A stretch of 64,000 nucleotides of DNA from Mucisphaera sp965279675 (GCF_965279675.1 NZ_CBDIIJ010000002.1:868001-932000), one strand, 5' to 3'; counted from the stretch's first letter, positions 29,402-37,645 are shown. The notes: generated by a model from the letters alone, not told the origin. Numbers and translations are program-made.

Positions 29402-29632
29402 CGGGTGCCACGACCATGTCCGAAGGACAAGCCGCGATCGACCACCACAAATCTCGGGTGGCTGTGGTCATGTCGAAGACCCGCCTAAGGCGGCGCCACA
29501 GAACCAATAATCCAAAATCATGAGCCGGGTGCCACACCTTGTCCCGAAGGGCAAGGTGTGCCGACCCCCAATAACCCCAACTCTCAGCCGGGTGCCACGA
29601 CCCTTCAGCGTCGTGCCCGAGCACCCACAGCC
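29402..29632. repeat. hairpin repeat cluster (families B and A)
   Basis: The 339-bp gap between the MazG-like and YcfL-like genes is filled with repeats: family B at 29402-29444 (GGTGCCACGACC...GGACAAG), family A at 29456-29505, family B at 29524-29567 (CCACACCTTGTCCC / GGGCAAGGTGTG) and a B variant at 29586-29632. The copy at 29526-29585 is nearly identical to one at 31108-31167 over about 60 bp. Confidence 0.75.
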
Positions 29633-29723
29633 ACCAACCCGCCCCCGCATGCCGCAAACCCCACCCTTGGGCCCAACCCCTCCCAACCCTACAATGACCC
29701 TCATCACCCCTAGGAGCCACGCC

Positions 29724-30185
29724 ATGATCCGTACCGGCCTCACCCTCCTCGCCGCCCTTACCCTCATCGCCTCCACCGGCTGCCAAACCGACCCAGGCAT
29801 CAAAGCCGGCTGGGTCGCAGGCGAAGAAACCTCCCAGGTCATCGCCTCCGATGCCGACCTCCGCAACAAACTCCGCTCCGGCAAGCCCATCGTCACCCCC
29901 TCCTCCGCCGACAAGCCCCTCGAAGTCACCGTCCCCATCCGCCTCACCCGCGGCTCCAAACCCGTACCCATCCAATACCGCTTCTCCTTCTTCCTCAGCA
30001 ACGGTGCCCCCGTCGACCACGAAGCCGCCTGGCGAACCGCCGTCCTCGACCCCAACGTCCAGGAATACCTCACCGGCTCCTCCGTCGACTTCTTCGCCGC
30101 CGACTGGAACCTCGAAATCCGACCCACCGACGATGGCTCACGAAGAAGCCCCCTCAACCCCCTCGGCCTCGAAAACCCCTTCTAA
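29724..30185 (+). CDS. YcfL-like (DUF1425) lipoprotein
   Basis: 153 residues from ATG 29724, with AGGAG 7 nt upstream. The lipobox is LIASTGC. The core beta-sandwich pattern PLEVTVPIRLTRGSKPVPIQYRF with FFLSNGAPVD, and the closing DFFAADWNLEIRPTD, resembles YcfL. In E. coli ycfL lies next to lpoB, and here two LpoB-like genes lie about 2.4 kb away. It is therefore probably the detached third member of the same envelope lipoprotein set. A longer upstream frame runs through the repeats and is rejected. Confidence 0.7.
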   Translation: MIRTGLTLLAALTLIASTGCQTDPGIKAGWVAGEETSQVIASDADLRNKLRSGKPIVTPSSADKPLEVTVPIRLTRGSKPVPIQYRFSFFLSNGAPVDHEAAWRTAVLDPNVQEYLTGSSVDFFAADWNLEIRPTDDGSRRSPLNPLGLENPF

Positions 30186-30214
30186 TCCCCTCAAACTGCT
30201 TTTTTCCAGCTCCT

Positions 30215-30356
30215 AGTGCCACGACTTTGTCCGAAGGACAAGTCGTGATCGACTACCAACAAACATGGGTGGCTGTGGTCAGCTCCGCTGGCCACAGAAC
30301 CAGAAATCCGCCCACCCACCCCACTCCCCAAGCCGGGTCGCGACGCGACCCAGGCC
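30215..30356. repeat. hairpin repeat cluster (families B, A and C)
   Basis: In order: family B at 30215-30256 (CACGACTTTGTCC / GGACAAGTCGTG), family A at 30267-30303 (CTGTGGTCAGC / GCTGGCCACAG) and family C at 30332-30356 (GGGTCGC / GCGACCC). The cluster lies between a lipoprotein stop and the rplU promoter. Confidence 0.75.
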
Positions 30357-30372
30357 CCCCACCCCCCGCTCG

Positions 30373-30401
30373 CTGGACACCCCCCCACCACCTGCTAAAC
30401 T
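30373..30401 (+). promoter_or_regulatory. rplU promoter
   Basis: CTGGAC (30373-30378), 17 nt, TAAACT (30396-30401) with a TGC extension just before the -10. Spacing and both elements resemble the glycosyltransferase promoter at 34037. Confidence 0.55.
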
Positions 30402-30441
30402 ACGTGGCTCGGCCAACCCGGCCCCAACCGAGGATAGACCC

Positions 30442-30753
30442 ATGTACGCAGTCATCGAAGACTCCGGAACCCAGATCAAAGTCGCCGAAGGCGACACCAT
30501 CCGTGTCGACATCCGCGACCTCCCGGAAGACGCCAAAACCCTCACCTTCGACAACGTCCTCTTCGTCGGCGAAGGCGTCACCTCCAAGCTCGGCGAGCCC
30601 TACATCCAGGGTGCCTCCGTCGAGGCCGACATCATCGATCACACCAGCGACAAGATCGAGATCGTCAAGGTCAAGCGACGCAAAACCTACCGCCGCCGCA
30701 ACGGGCACCGCCAGCACTACCTCGAAGTCAAAATCACCAAGATCTCCGCCTGA
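30442..30753 (+). CDS. rplU: 50S ribosomal protein L21
   Basis: 103 residues, full length: MYAVIEDSGTQIKV at the start and KRRKTYRRRNGHRQHY in the basic RNA-binding part, then LEVKITKI. Start at ATG 30442 with AGGA upstream. In most bacteria rplU is followed by rpmA (L27); here a terminator follows directly, so rpmA must be elsewhere. Confidence 0.96.
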   Translation: MYAVIEDSGTQIKVAEGDTIRVDIRDLPEDAKTLTFDNVLFVGEGVTSKLGEPYIQGASVEADIIDHTSDKIEIVKVKRRKTYRRRNGHRQHYLEVKITKISA

Positions 30754-30780
30754 CCCCCACAACCACAAAGACCCCTCCCA

Positions 30781-30810
30781 AAGCCCCGACCATCTCGGGG
30801 CTTTTTTTTA
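30781..30810 (+). terminator. Rho-independent terminator after rplU
   Basis: AGCCCCGA / TCGGGGCT stem with a 5-nt loop followed by seven or more T. Confidence 0.93.
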
Positions 30811-30826
30811 TGCGTGGCTCGATCGA

Positions 30827-31218
30827 GCCGCGGCGTATCACCCCGGCCCTGCTTCAGGCCACCATCACCGCCTAAACACCCCCCTCCCAGTGCAGCGACC
30901 CTACAGGGTCGTGCCCAATCACCTACAACCACGGGTGGCTGTGGTCATGTCGAAGACCCGCCGAAGGAGGGGCCACAGAACCAGAAACCTCACTCCCTGA
31001 GCCGGGTCGCGACGCGACCCAGGCCCCACCTGAAAACGCCATACAAGTCCCGCCCCAGTGAGCCGGGCCGTGTCGGCCCGGACCCCTCTATCACCCTCAC
31101 ACCCCAGCCGGGTGCCACACCTTGTCCCAAAGGGCAAGGTGTGCCGACCCCCAATAACCCCAACTCTCCGCCGCGTGCCACGACTTTGTCCAAAGGACAA
31201 GCCGTGATCAACCACCCG
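30827..31218. repeat. hairpin repeat cluster (families D, B, A and C)
   Basis: This about 390-bp stretch between rplU and the next gene contains no coding sequence. In order it holds: D (30827-30866), a B variant with GCGACCC / GGGTCGT (30889-30915), A (30933-30983), C (30999-31026, GGGTCGC / GCGACCC), a C variant (31061-31086, GGGCCG / CGGCCC), B (31106-31160) and B (31171-31218, CACGACTTTGTCC / GGACAAGCCGTG). It is the densest array in the window. Confidence 0.75.
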
Positions 31219-31255
31219 TAACCTCACCACAAACCAGTCCCCCTTTAGCCCAACC

Positions 31256-31570
31256 TCAATCATCACCCCGCCGCAAAGACCCGTTCTGCCCAGGCTCACC
31301 CTCGTCCTCATCATCCGAATCATCAGCCTCATCCGGGGACACTTCCGGGGTCGTTTCCGGGGGCGTTTCCGCCCGCTCCCCCGCCAGCGACCACGCATCC
31401 CGGTCATCCGTCGCCCGCCGCTTCCGATCCCCCGCGATCTGATGACGCCACGACGAAAACAACCCCGACACCACAAACACCAGGGGCGCCAACACCCCCG
31501 CAATCAGCAGCACATACACCGCCGTGCTCAAACCCAGATCAATCCGCTGTAAGGCTTCTGGCCAGCTCAC
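31256..31570 (-). CDS. small single-pass membrane protein with acidic tail
   Basis: 104 residues if GTG 31570 is used, two more if GTG 31576. One membrane helix (residues ~15-40) is followed by a basic patch (WRHQIAGDRKRRATDD) and a Pro/Glu/Asp-rich, very acidic C-terminus. No family is recognised. A TAGGCT lies exactly 6 nt upstream of GTG 31570, so the mRNA may be leaderless. Third-position GC is as high as in the neighbours. Confidence 0.55.
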   Translation of the reverse strand: MSWPEALQRIDLGLSTAVYVLLIAGVLAPLVFVVSGLFSSWRHQIAGDRKRRATDDRDAWSLAGERAETPPETTPEVSPDEADDSDDEDEGEPGQNGSLRRGDD

Positions 31571-31611
31571 CCCCACAGCCTATCACGACCACCCCCGAAT
31601 CCCATCCACCC

Positions 31612-32427
31612 TCACCCCCCGCGATAACGACACGCCGTCTTCCCCGTCTCCCACACCCGCACCTCATCCAGCACCACCCCCTCACCCAGCTCCCCCGTAT
31701 GCCCCGCCAGCATCCCCCAGATCACCTGCGCAATATGCTCCACCGACGGATTCAACGCCGCAAACGCCGCCACGTCCTCATTCAGATGCTGATGATCCAG
31801 CACCTCAATGACCCGCCGATCCACCCATTCATCCAGCACCTCCACCATCAGCACGTGCCCCGCCCCATCCACCGGACACCCCACCGTCACATCCAGCCGG
31901 TAGTTATGCCCATGACCCGCCGGATTCGAGCACTTCCCGAAGATCTCCCGGTTCTCCGCATCGCTCTTGCCCGCCAACGCCAACCGATGCGCCGAAGAAA
32001 ACTCGTAACTCTGCGTCATCAACACCCGTTCCATCGCATCAACCTCCATCCTCAGGCTCACCCAAGGCGTCAACCGCATCTCCAGAAACCGAACCCCATC
32101 ACCCACCTCAGGACCCACCGCCCGCAACAGATCACCCATCAGCCGCCCCATTCCCACCGCCTCACCCGAAGCCAAAGCCGCCCCCATCACCGCCATCCCC
32201 CGCTCCCGCACCACCCGATCGATCAGCCGAATATCCACCAGATACCCCGTCGCCGCATCCGGCGTCCCCTCGTACCCCACCGTCACCTCGTAATACCGCC
32301 CCAACCCCCGCACCGCCGGCCACGAACTGTAAGCATTCGCCACCGCACTCTCCGACGACGGCACCCGCCCCGCTTCCTCCACAGGATCGTTCACACAAAG
32401 CCGCACCGTCCGAGTCAACTCAACCAC
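31612..32427 (-). CDS. 6-pyruvoyltetrahydropterin synthase/QueD-like protein, degenerate tandem domain
   Basis: 271 residues from GTG 32427 (TAAGGA 5 nt upstream); ATG 32463 is an alternative. The C-terminal half is an intact PTPS/QueD domain: EFSSAHRL, Cys in FGKCSNPAGHGHNY (the zinc histidines are in AHRL and HGH), catalytic His in LDHQHLN, and Glu in VWET. The N-terminal half seems to be a degenerate second copy: NAYSSWPAVRGLGRYYEVTV aligns with the HGHNYRLDVTV region but lacks the histidines. The reaction would be on dihydroneopterin triphosphate (queuosine or pterin synthesis). No other que genes are nearby. Confidence 0.8.
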   Translation of the reverse strand: MVELTRTVRLCVNDPVEEAGRVPSSESAVANAYSSWPAVRGLGRYYEVTVGYEGTPDAATGYLVDIRLIDRVVRERGMAVMGAALASGEAVGMGRLMGDLLRAVGPEVGDGVRFLEMRLTPWVSLRMEVDAMERVLMTQSYEFSSAHRLALAGKSDAENREIFGKCSNPAGHGHNYRLDVTVGCPVDGAGHVLMVEVLDEWVDRRVIEVLDHQHLNEDVAAFAALNPSVEHIAQVIWGMLAGHTGELGEGVVLDEVRVWETGKTACRYRGG

Positions 32428-32475
32428 AGCTATCCTTACAAAATACCCGCCACTCAGTTCCATCCTAGGTCCCCC

Positions 32476-33513
32476 ATGCCCCGCCCCGCCGCACAAGCCA
32501 TCCTCGCCCTCACACTCGCCGCCTGCCTCGCCCTCCCCGGCTGCAGCGAAGACACCCCCGACCCCCAAACCACCCCCGCCCAGCCCCAACTCACCGAAGA
32601 AGAAGCCGTCATCTCCATCGCCACCCAGGAACAACGCCTCCTCGACGCCATCAACCAGGGCACCCTCACCGCCCAGCTCCAGAAAGACATCCACCAACTC
32701 GCCAACCGCCTCCCCGACGACCCCTCCGCCCAGTCCCTCGTCGCCCGCATGCACCTCGCCGCCGGCCGCGCCCAACGCGCCTACGCCGCCGCCCTCAAAT
32801 CCCTCGAACTCGCCCCCGACCAGGCCGAACTACGACTCCTCGTCGCCACCATCGCCCTCGAACTCAACAAAAACCAGCTCGCCCTCGACGACCTCCAACT
32901 CGTGCTCAACCAACGCCCGGAAGACACCAAAACCCTCCTCCTCTACGGCACCGCCAGCCTCCGCCTCGGCCAACTCAGCCAGGCCGACAACGCCTACCTC
33001 CAGGCCATCGCCCTCGACCCCACCAACCATCGCGGCCATGGCGGACGCTCCGCCGTCGCCCTCGAACAGGACGACCCCGCCGCCGCCCTCCGACACCTCC
33101 GCACCGCCATGGACCTCACCGACGACCTCGCCGAACCCCAAACCTGGCGCGCCTACACCATCCGCAAAGCCCGAATCCTCCGCTCCCTCGGCCGCCCCGC
33201 CGACGCAGCCGCCGAACTCCGCCAGCTCCCCGTCGACCAACTCGCCCACCACGAGGCCTCCCGCGAATACGCCCTCGCCCTCGCCGACGCCGGCTCCCCC
33301 GCCGACGCCGCCCGCCACTTCCAGCAGCTCGCCCTCGTCCTCCCCGAAGACGCCACCCTCGCCGCCGAAACCGCCCGATGGCTCGCCCGTGCTGGCGACA
33401 CCCGAAACGCCCAGACCTGGCTCGACCGCGCACGCTCCCTCAACCCCCAACTCGACATCCTCCCCGAAATCCAGACCGAAATCGACCAGCCAAACCCCAC
33501 CCCCAACCCCTGA
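32476..33513 (+). CDS. TPR-repeat lipoprotein
   Basis: 345 residues. The signal peptide ends in the lipobox LALPGC, followed by an acidic/Pro-rich linker and several TPR units (for instance AYAAALKSLELAPDQAELRL and ADNAYLQAIALDPTN). It is probably exported to the outer membrane as a protein-interaction scaffold. The start is ATG 32476, just 48 nt from the divergent pterin-synthase start, so the two promoters must overlap. Confidence 0.8.
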   Translation: MPRPAAQAILALTLAACLALPGCSEDTPDPQTTPAQPQLTEEEAVISIATQEQRLLDAINQGTLTAQLQKDIHQLANRLPDDPSAQSLVARMHLAAGRAQRAYAAALKSLELAPDQAELRLLVATIALELNKNQLALDDLQLVLNQRPEDTKTLLLYGTASLRLGQLSQADNAYLQAIALDPTNHRGHGGRSAVALEQDDPAAALRHLRTAMDLTDDLAEPQTWRAYTIRKARILRSLGRPADAAAELRQLPVDQLAHHEASREYALALADAGSPADAARHFQQLALVLPEDATLAAETARWLARAGDTRNAQTWLDRARSLNPQLDILPEIQTEIDQPNPTPNP

Positions 33514-33539
33514 ACAACCCGCCCCTCATCGCCTAAACT
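33511..33539 (+). promoter_or_regulatory. probable leaderless promoter of the 33546 gene
   Basis: TGAACA (33511-33516), 17 nt, TAAACT (33534-33539), then 6 nt to ATG 33546. The -35 overlaps the stop codon of the upstream gene. No ribosome-binding site is present. Confidence 0.45.
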
Positions 33540-33545
33540 GACGCC

Positions 33546-33995
33546 ATGACCACCACCACAGCCACCGACCTCTTCGCCGCAGCCCTCGAACCCCTCAAAG
33601 CCTCCGGCCAGTTCGCCGAAGTCACCCTCGACGGCCAAACCCTCACCGCCAAAGCCGACGGCCCCGAAGAAGACGCCTTCTACATCGCCGCCGCCGACGA
33701 CCAGGGAACCATCACCCTCGGCTGGTACACCAAAGACCGCTGGCTCTCCGAATCCATCGAAGCCGACCTCATGCACACCGGCGACGACCTCTCCGAACTC
33801 ATCGAAGAAGAACTCGTCGAACTGAACATCCCTCACCGCTTCCCCAACCTCGACCACTTCCGCGACGACGACAAACGGTACGTCTTCCGCGCCACCTGCC
33901 CCACCTTCGCCTCACCCGACGAGTTCACCCGCACCCTCCTCGCCTGGGAAGCCGCCTTCCGTCAACTAGGCGACATGGAACCAGACGAAGACTAA
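33546..33995 (+). CDS. conserved-looking acidic protein, possibly YbjN-like
   Basis: 149 residues, strongly acidic, no signal peptide or membrane segment. The pattern of helix, antiparallel sheet (ITLGWYTKDRWLSESIEADL; YVFRATCPTFASP) and a final long helix (TRTLLAWEAAFRQL) resembles the YbjN/type III secretion chaperone fold. That is a weak structural guess. The gene appears to be transcribed from its own leaderless promoter. Confidence 0.7.
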   Translation: MTTTTATDLFAAALEPLKASGQFAEVTLDGQTLTAKADGPEEDAFYIAAADDQGTITLGWYTKDRWLSESIEADLMHTGDDLSELIEEELVELNIPHRFPNLDHFRDDDKRYVFRATCPTFASPDEFTRTLLAWEAAFRQLGDMEPDED

Positions 33996-34036
33996 ACCCC
34001 CTCCGTCTCCCCGGGTAAGCCCCCATCCCCCCCGGA

Positions 34037-34065
34037 TTGGACACCCCACCAAGCCCTGCTATCTT
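34037..34065 (+). promoter_or_regulatory. promoter of the glycosyltransferase gene
   Basis: TTGGAC (34037-34042), 17 nt, TATCTT (34060-34065) with a TGC extension. About 100 nt of leader precede the start codon. Confidence 0.6.
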
Positions 34066-34169
34066 GAACACCGATCCGATCGGGACGAGTCCTTCCCCCG
34101 ACTCACCCCGCCACAACGGATCCAGCCACTGACGCCTGCCCGTTCCTGCTACCACGAGGGAAGTCGCAC

Positions 34170-35582
34170 ATGCGCGTGCTCATGCTGGGCTGGGAGTTCC
34201 CGCCCTACATCACCGGTGGACTCGGCACCGCCTGCTACGGGCTGACGCGCGCGCTCAGCCGTAAAAACCACGACATCACCTTCGTCCTGCCCAAGGCCGT
34301 CAGCGAAGAAATCGCCAACCACGTCCGACTCCTCACACCCCAGGACCGCAAGGCCGCCCAAGGCGACCGCAGCCCCGAATCCGTCGCCTCCACCTTCAAG
34401 GCCGACCCCGCACCCGCGTCCACCTCAACAACGTCAGACACCACCGAGCCCGCATTCGGCACCGAAGGCCTCGAAAACGTCACCTTCAAAGCCGTCCCCT
34501 CCCGACTCCGATCCCCCTACCCCCAGGGCCACGAGTTCTACGAGGGTCCCAAAGAGGGCATCGGTTACATCGACCCCAACGCCCGTCCCCAGCCGATGGA
34601 CCCCGCCGCCACCACCGACGGCACACCCCCCGAGCCCGCCACTGGACCCAGCTACCACGGCGACATCATCGCCGAGGCCCGCCGCTACGCCGACCTCTGC
34701 CTCGACCTCGCCGCCGACAACGACTTCGACATCATCCACGCCCACGACTGGCTCACCTTCCCAGCCGCCCAGGCCATCGCCGACAAAACCGGCAAGCCGA
34801 TGATCGCTCACATCCACTCCACCGAGTTCGACCGCTCGGGCGAGAACATCAACCTCGCCATCTACCAGATGGAACGCGAAGGCATCCACGCCGCCTCCAA
34901 AGTCATCGCCGTCAGCCACCTCACCAAAGACATCCTCCAGAACCGCTACGACGCCCCAGCCGACAAGATCACCGTCGTCTACAACGGCATCGACCACAAC
35001 GGCAAACCACCCGCCCAGCCCGACCCCGAACACGACGCCATCCGATCCGACGAAAAGATCGTCCTCTTCCTCGGCCGCGTCACCATGCAGAAGGGCCCCG
35101 AGTACTTCGTCCGAGCCGCCAAACGCGTCCTCGACGTCGTCGATGGCGTCCGCTTCGTCATCGCCGGCACAGGCGACCAGATCCGCAACCTCATCGAACT
35201 CTCCGCCGAACTCAGCATCGGACACCGCTGCCTCTTCACCGGCTTCCTCCGAGGCGAAGAGGTCGACCGCATCTACCAGATGGCCTCCGTCTACGTCATG
35301 CCTTCCGTCTCCGAACCCTTCGGCATCGCCACCCTCGAAGCCATCTCCCACGACGTCCCCGTCATCGTCTCCAAGACCTCAGGCGTCTCCGAAGTCCTCA
35401 CCCACGTCCTCAAAGTCGACTTCTGGGACACCGAAGAGATGGCCAACAAGATCATCGCCATCCTCCGACACCCACCCCTCGCCACCACCCTCCGCACCCA
35501 CGCCACCCTCGAAGTCCGCAAGCTCACCTGGGACGGCGCCGCCACCAAGTGCGAAGACCTCTACACCACCCTCACCCCCTGA
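34170..35582 (+). CDS. GT4/GT5-like glycosyltransferase
   Basis: 470 residues. The N-terminus MLGWEFPPYITGGLGTACYGL is the glycine-rich loop of GT-B glycosyltransferases, close in style to glycogen synthases. HDWL follows in the middle. In the C-terminal domain VLFLGRVTMQKGPEYF, a GTGDQ loop and the EPFGIATLEA nucleotide-sugar binding motif are intact. The insert at residues ~70-160 is Pro/Thr-rich. It likely transfers glucose in glycogen or another alpha-glucan, or works on a cell-surface glycan; the sequence alone does not decide. GAGGGAAG precedes ATG 34170. Confidence 0.85.
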   Translation: MRVLMLGWEFPPYITGGLGTACYGLTRALSRKNHDITFVLPKAVSEEIANHVRLLTPQDRKAAQGDRSPESVASTFKADPAPASTSTTSDTTEPAFGTEGLENVTFKAVPSRLRSPYPQGHEFYEGPKEGIGYIDPNARPQPMDPAATTDGTPPEPATGPSYHGDIIAEARRYADLCLDLAADNDFDIIHAHDWLTFPAAQAIADKTGKPMIAHIHSTEFDRSGENINLAIYQMEREGIHAASKVIAVSHLTKDILQNRYDAPADKITVVYNGIDHNGKPPAQPDPEHDAIRSDEKIVLFLGRVTMQKGPEYFVRAAKRVLDVVDGVRFVIAGTGDQIRNLIELSAELSIGHRCLFTGFLRGEEVDRIYQMASVYVMPSVSEPFGIATLEAISHDVPVIVSKTSGVSEVLTHVLKVDFWDTEEMANKIIAILRHPPLATTLRTHATLEVRKLTWDGAATKCEDLYTTLTP

Positions 35583-35601
35583 CGCACATAACCACACCTC
35601 T

Positions 35602-35652
35602 CCGGGTGCCACGGTTTCTTGACGACGAAGTCGGCAAAAGCCGTGACGATCA
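35602..35652. repeat. diverged family B hairpin repeat
   Basis: GGGTGCCACGG followed by a long imperfect stem that returns as CCGTGACGATCACC. The loop contains GACGACGAAGTCGGC. It lies in the 325-bp gap between the glycosyltransferase and the 35908 gene. Confidence 0.55.
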
Positions 35653-35750
35653 CCATTCACACCCCCGCCCGATAACCCACCCCCCGTTCAACTCCACCAA
35701 GTACCCTAACACCCCGTAACCCCAACCAACACCACCCCTTGCATCCACAC

Positions 35751-35786
35751 TTGACGTTCGGCGTTGATTTGGGTAACGTAACCCAA
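35751..35786 (+). promoter_or_regulatory. promoter with overlapping near-palindromic operator (candidate LexA box)
   Basis: TTGACG (35751-35756), 17 nt, TAACGT (35774-35779). The -10 is embedded in an 18-bp near-perfect palindrome, TTGGGTAACGTAACCCAA (35769-35786), in which only one base pair departs from symmetry. It is placed to repress transcription of the 35908 ORF and lexA. LexA usually represses its own gene, so this is a good candidate for the LexA binding site in this lineage; that is inferred. Confidence 0.55.
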
Positions 35787-35907
35787 ACAGATATACGCCC
35801 CAAACTTCAAGCAACCACCCCAACACCGTCGACATCTCATCCAGCAACCGCCGGATACCCCAACATCTGGGGACCCGCACCCCGGCGAACGCTAGATAGG
35901 ATCAACC

Positions 35908-36513
35908 ATGACCACCCCCCTCCTCATGCTCGGCCAAGGCGACTACACCGCCACCTACAACCCCGGCCCCGCCGGACGCCTCTCACGCGCCACCCAAACA
36001 TCCACCAGCACCGAAGGCGACGGCAACCAGCCCGGCTACCACCGCCAACCCCGTCAAAACCGCCCCGCCCGCCAGCCCCGCCAGGACCGCTTCGAGGCCT
36101 CCGGCCAACAACCCGCCTACACCACCAGCCACGACGCCATCGAGGAATCCACCCTCCTCGCCGCCGCCTCCGCCTGGCTCACCGAACAGATGAACCGACT
36201 CGCCGACGCCTCCGCGTCCCTCCACCGGCTCCGCAACCACCTCATCCACGACCAGAGCCGAAACCCACAAACCATCCTGCCGGCCCTCGCCGGCGTCACG
36301 GAGAACCACCATGAACCTCACACCCAAACAGCTGCACATCCTCAGCCGCGTCCGCGACATCCGCTTGGCTCGGGGCTACTCACCCACCATGCAGGAACTC
36401 GCCGACGAACTGGGCGTCAGCAAGGTCACGGTCTTCGAACACGTCGAAGCACTCATCAAGAAGGGAGCCTTGCGGCGACAGCCGAACAAGGCGCGCTCTT
36501 TGGAGCTCACTGA
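35908..36513 (+). CDS. uncharacterised ORF upstream of and overlapping lexA
   Basis: 201 residues if read to its stop, the last 203 nt overlapping lexA in another frame. The first ~130 residues look genuine: a Gln/Arg/Pro-rich, basic disordered part, then an amphipathic helix (EESTLLAAASAWLTEQMNRL). AGGA precedes ATG 35908. The overlapping part has the Arg/His/Pro-rich look of a shadow frame. If a one-base indel lay near 36260-36300, the protein would end at the TGA that overlaps the lexA start (ATGA). It could be an SOS-induced small protein, as genes beside lexA often are, but no homology is recognised. Confidence 0.45.
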   Translation: MTTPLLMLGQGDYTATYNPGPAGRLSRATQTSTSTEGDGNQPGYHRQPRQNRPARQPRQDRFEASGQQPAYTTSHDAIEESTLLAAASAWLTEQMNRLADASASLHRLRNHLIHDQSRNPQTILPALAGVTENHHEPHTQTAAHPQPRPRHPLGSGLLTHHAGTRRRTGRQQGHGLRTRRSTHQEGSLAATAEQGALFGAH

Positions 36514-36931
36514 AGACGTCAACCTCCCCGATGAGGAAACCGGCCTCCGACTCCCCCTCGTCGGCACCATCGCCGCCGGCTCACCCATCGAAGCCGTCGA
36601 AGAACGGGAACACCTCGACCTCGAGTCCATGTTCACCCCCCCAGGATCCGCCGCCGACACCTTCGTCCTCCGCGTCCGAGGCGACTCCATGATCGACGAG
36701 CACATCGCCCAAGGCGACTACGTTATCTGCGAACGAAGAAACGCCGCCCGATCCGGACAAACCGTCGTCGCCCTCATCGACACCGGCGAAGCCACCCTCA
36801 AAAAGCTCTACCACGAACCCAACGGCCGCATCCGACTCCAACCCGCCAACGACAAATACGAACCCATCATCGTCGAAGCCGGTTCCGTCCAAATCCAAGG
36901 CGTGGTCATAGGCGTCGTCCGAGCCTATTGA
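36311..36931 (+). CDS. lexA: LexA repressor
   Basis: 206 residues. The N-terminal winged helix (residues ~1-60, YSPTMQELADELGVSKVTVFEHV) is followed by the S24 peptidase-like domain. The self-cleavage site is Ala89-Gly90 in TIAAGSP, the nucleophile is Ser126 in RGDSMIDEHI and the general base is Lys164 in EATLKKLY. It represses SOS genes and is cleaved on RecA activation. GGAG precedes ATG 36311. A 113-bp copy of its 3' end is found again at 41369-41481. Confidence 0.95.
   Translation: MNLTPKQLHILSRVRDIRLARGYSPTMQELADELGVSKVTVFEHVEALIKKGALRRQPNKARSLELTEDVNLPDEETGLRLPLVGTIAAGSPIEAVEEREHLDLESMFTPPGSAADTFVLRVRGDSMIDEHIAQGDYVICERRNAARSGQTVVALIDTGEATLKKLYHEPNGRIRLQPANDKYEPIIVEAGSVQIQGVVIGVVRAY
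36819..36931 (+). repeat. direct repeat: lexA 3' end, copy 1
   Basis: The last 113 bp of the intact lexA, including the TGA. The second copy is at 41369-41481 with the same length and 7 differences, 6 of them synonymous. After this repeat the base composition drops and cargo genes begin. The following 201 bp (36932-37132) show no gene. Confidence 0.85.
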
Positions 36932-37132
36932 ACGGCTGTTAACCGGTACGTCTGCCAGCCATTCGATCTGATCTTGAGTCTCAGCGCAGGTATTGATTCT
37001 CACCCGTTCGGCGACAACAGGTCACTGTCAATCGCCCGGAAAGCGACATCCCTGACGTGCAAGAATAGAGAAGTCGGGCTCCACGCGCGAGATGGAAGTC
37101 AAACGCATCGAACCGGCTGGCGAGATAACCCT

Positions 37133-37645
37133 TCACTGTGTCTGACGCGTAAAGATCCAGAAATAGGTCTGCTTCGTGGTCTCTTCCGGACCAGCATCGA
37201 GCATCAGGATCTCGCGGTGCGTGCGGAACATGCCCCAGAGACTGGAATCGAATCGGTGCTCGGTCAGTAACCGATAGTCCGCGTCGTACTGTCGCACCTC
37301 CGCATTCACAAAGGCAAAGAGCGGCAGGCACGAGGCTATATCGGCCTCGACATAAGCAGCGCCAGAAGTCTCATCCGCCTCCTCACCGAAGACATGCAAC
37401 TCAGAGTGCAGCAACGGGAGCACCTTCAGATCGTAAAGGCTCTCGTCGTCAGGGTGCACAGCGGTGAGCTGCTCAAGATCACCAGCAAGCTTCGCAGCCC
37501 GGGTAACGGAATCGGCCAGTGCATGACTCGATGAGCTTGGGCTATTCACGGCGGCGGAGGTGAAGTCGTAGTTGCGGTCGCTGCAGCCAGCGAGACCAGC
37601 GGCAACAAGCACGGCCGCAGCGGCAGCCAAGGTGGTGGCGTACAT
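37133..37645 (-). CDS. lipoprotein of unknown function
   Basis: 170 residues. The signal peptide ends in AGLAGC. The body is acidic, without recognised domain. TAGGAAA lies upstream of ATG 37645. Third-position GC is lower than in the chromosome around it, in line with the acquired segment. The gene lies downstream of, and on the same strand as, the regulator/membrane protein pair. Confidence 0.65.
   Translation of the reverse strand: MYATTLAAAAAVLVAAGLAGCSDRNYDFTSAAVNSPSSSSHALADSVTRAAKLAGDLEQLTAVHPDDESLYDLKVLPLLHSELHVFGEEADETSGAAYVEADIASCLPLFAFVNAEVRQYDADYRLLTEHRFDSSLWGMFRTHREILMLDAGPEETTKQTYFWIFTRQTQ

Noticed and set aside
29402..31218. Repeat clusters considered as a CRISPR array
   Set aside because: Copies differ in length and spacing, are self-complementary over most of their length, belong to several families, and there are no cas genes.
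35739..36314. Alternative frame across the lexA upstream region
   Set aside because: Pro/His/Arg-rich shadow composition; it begins inside the promoter.
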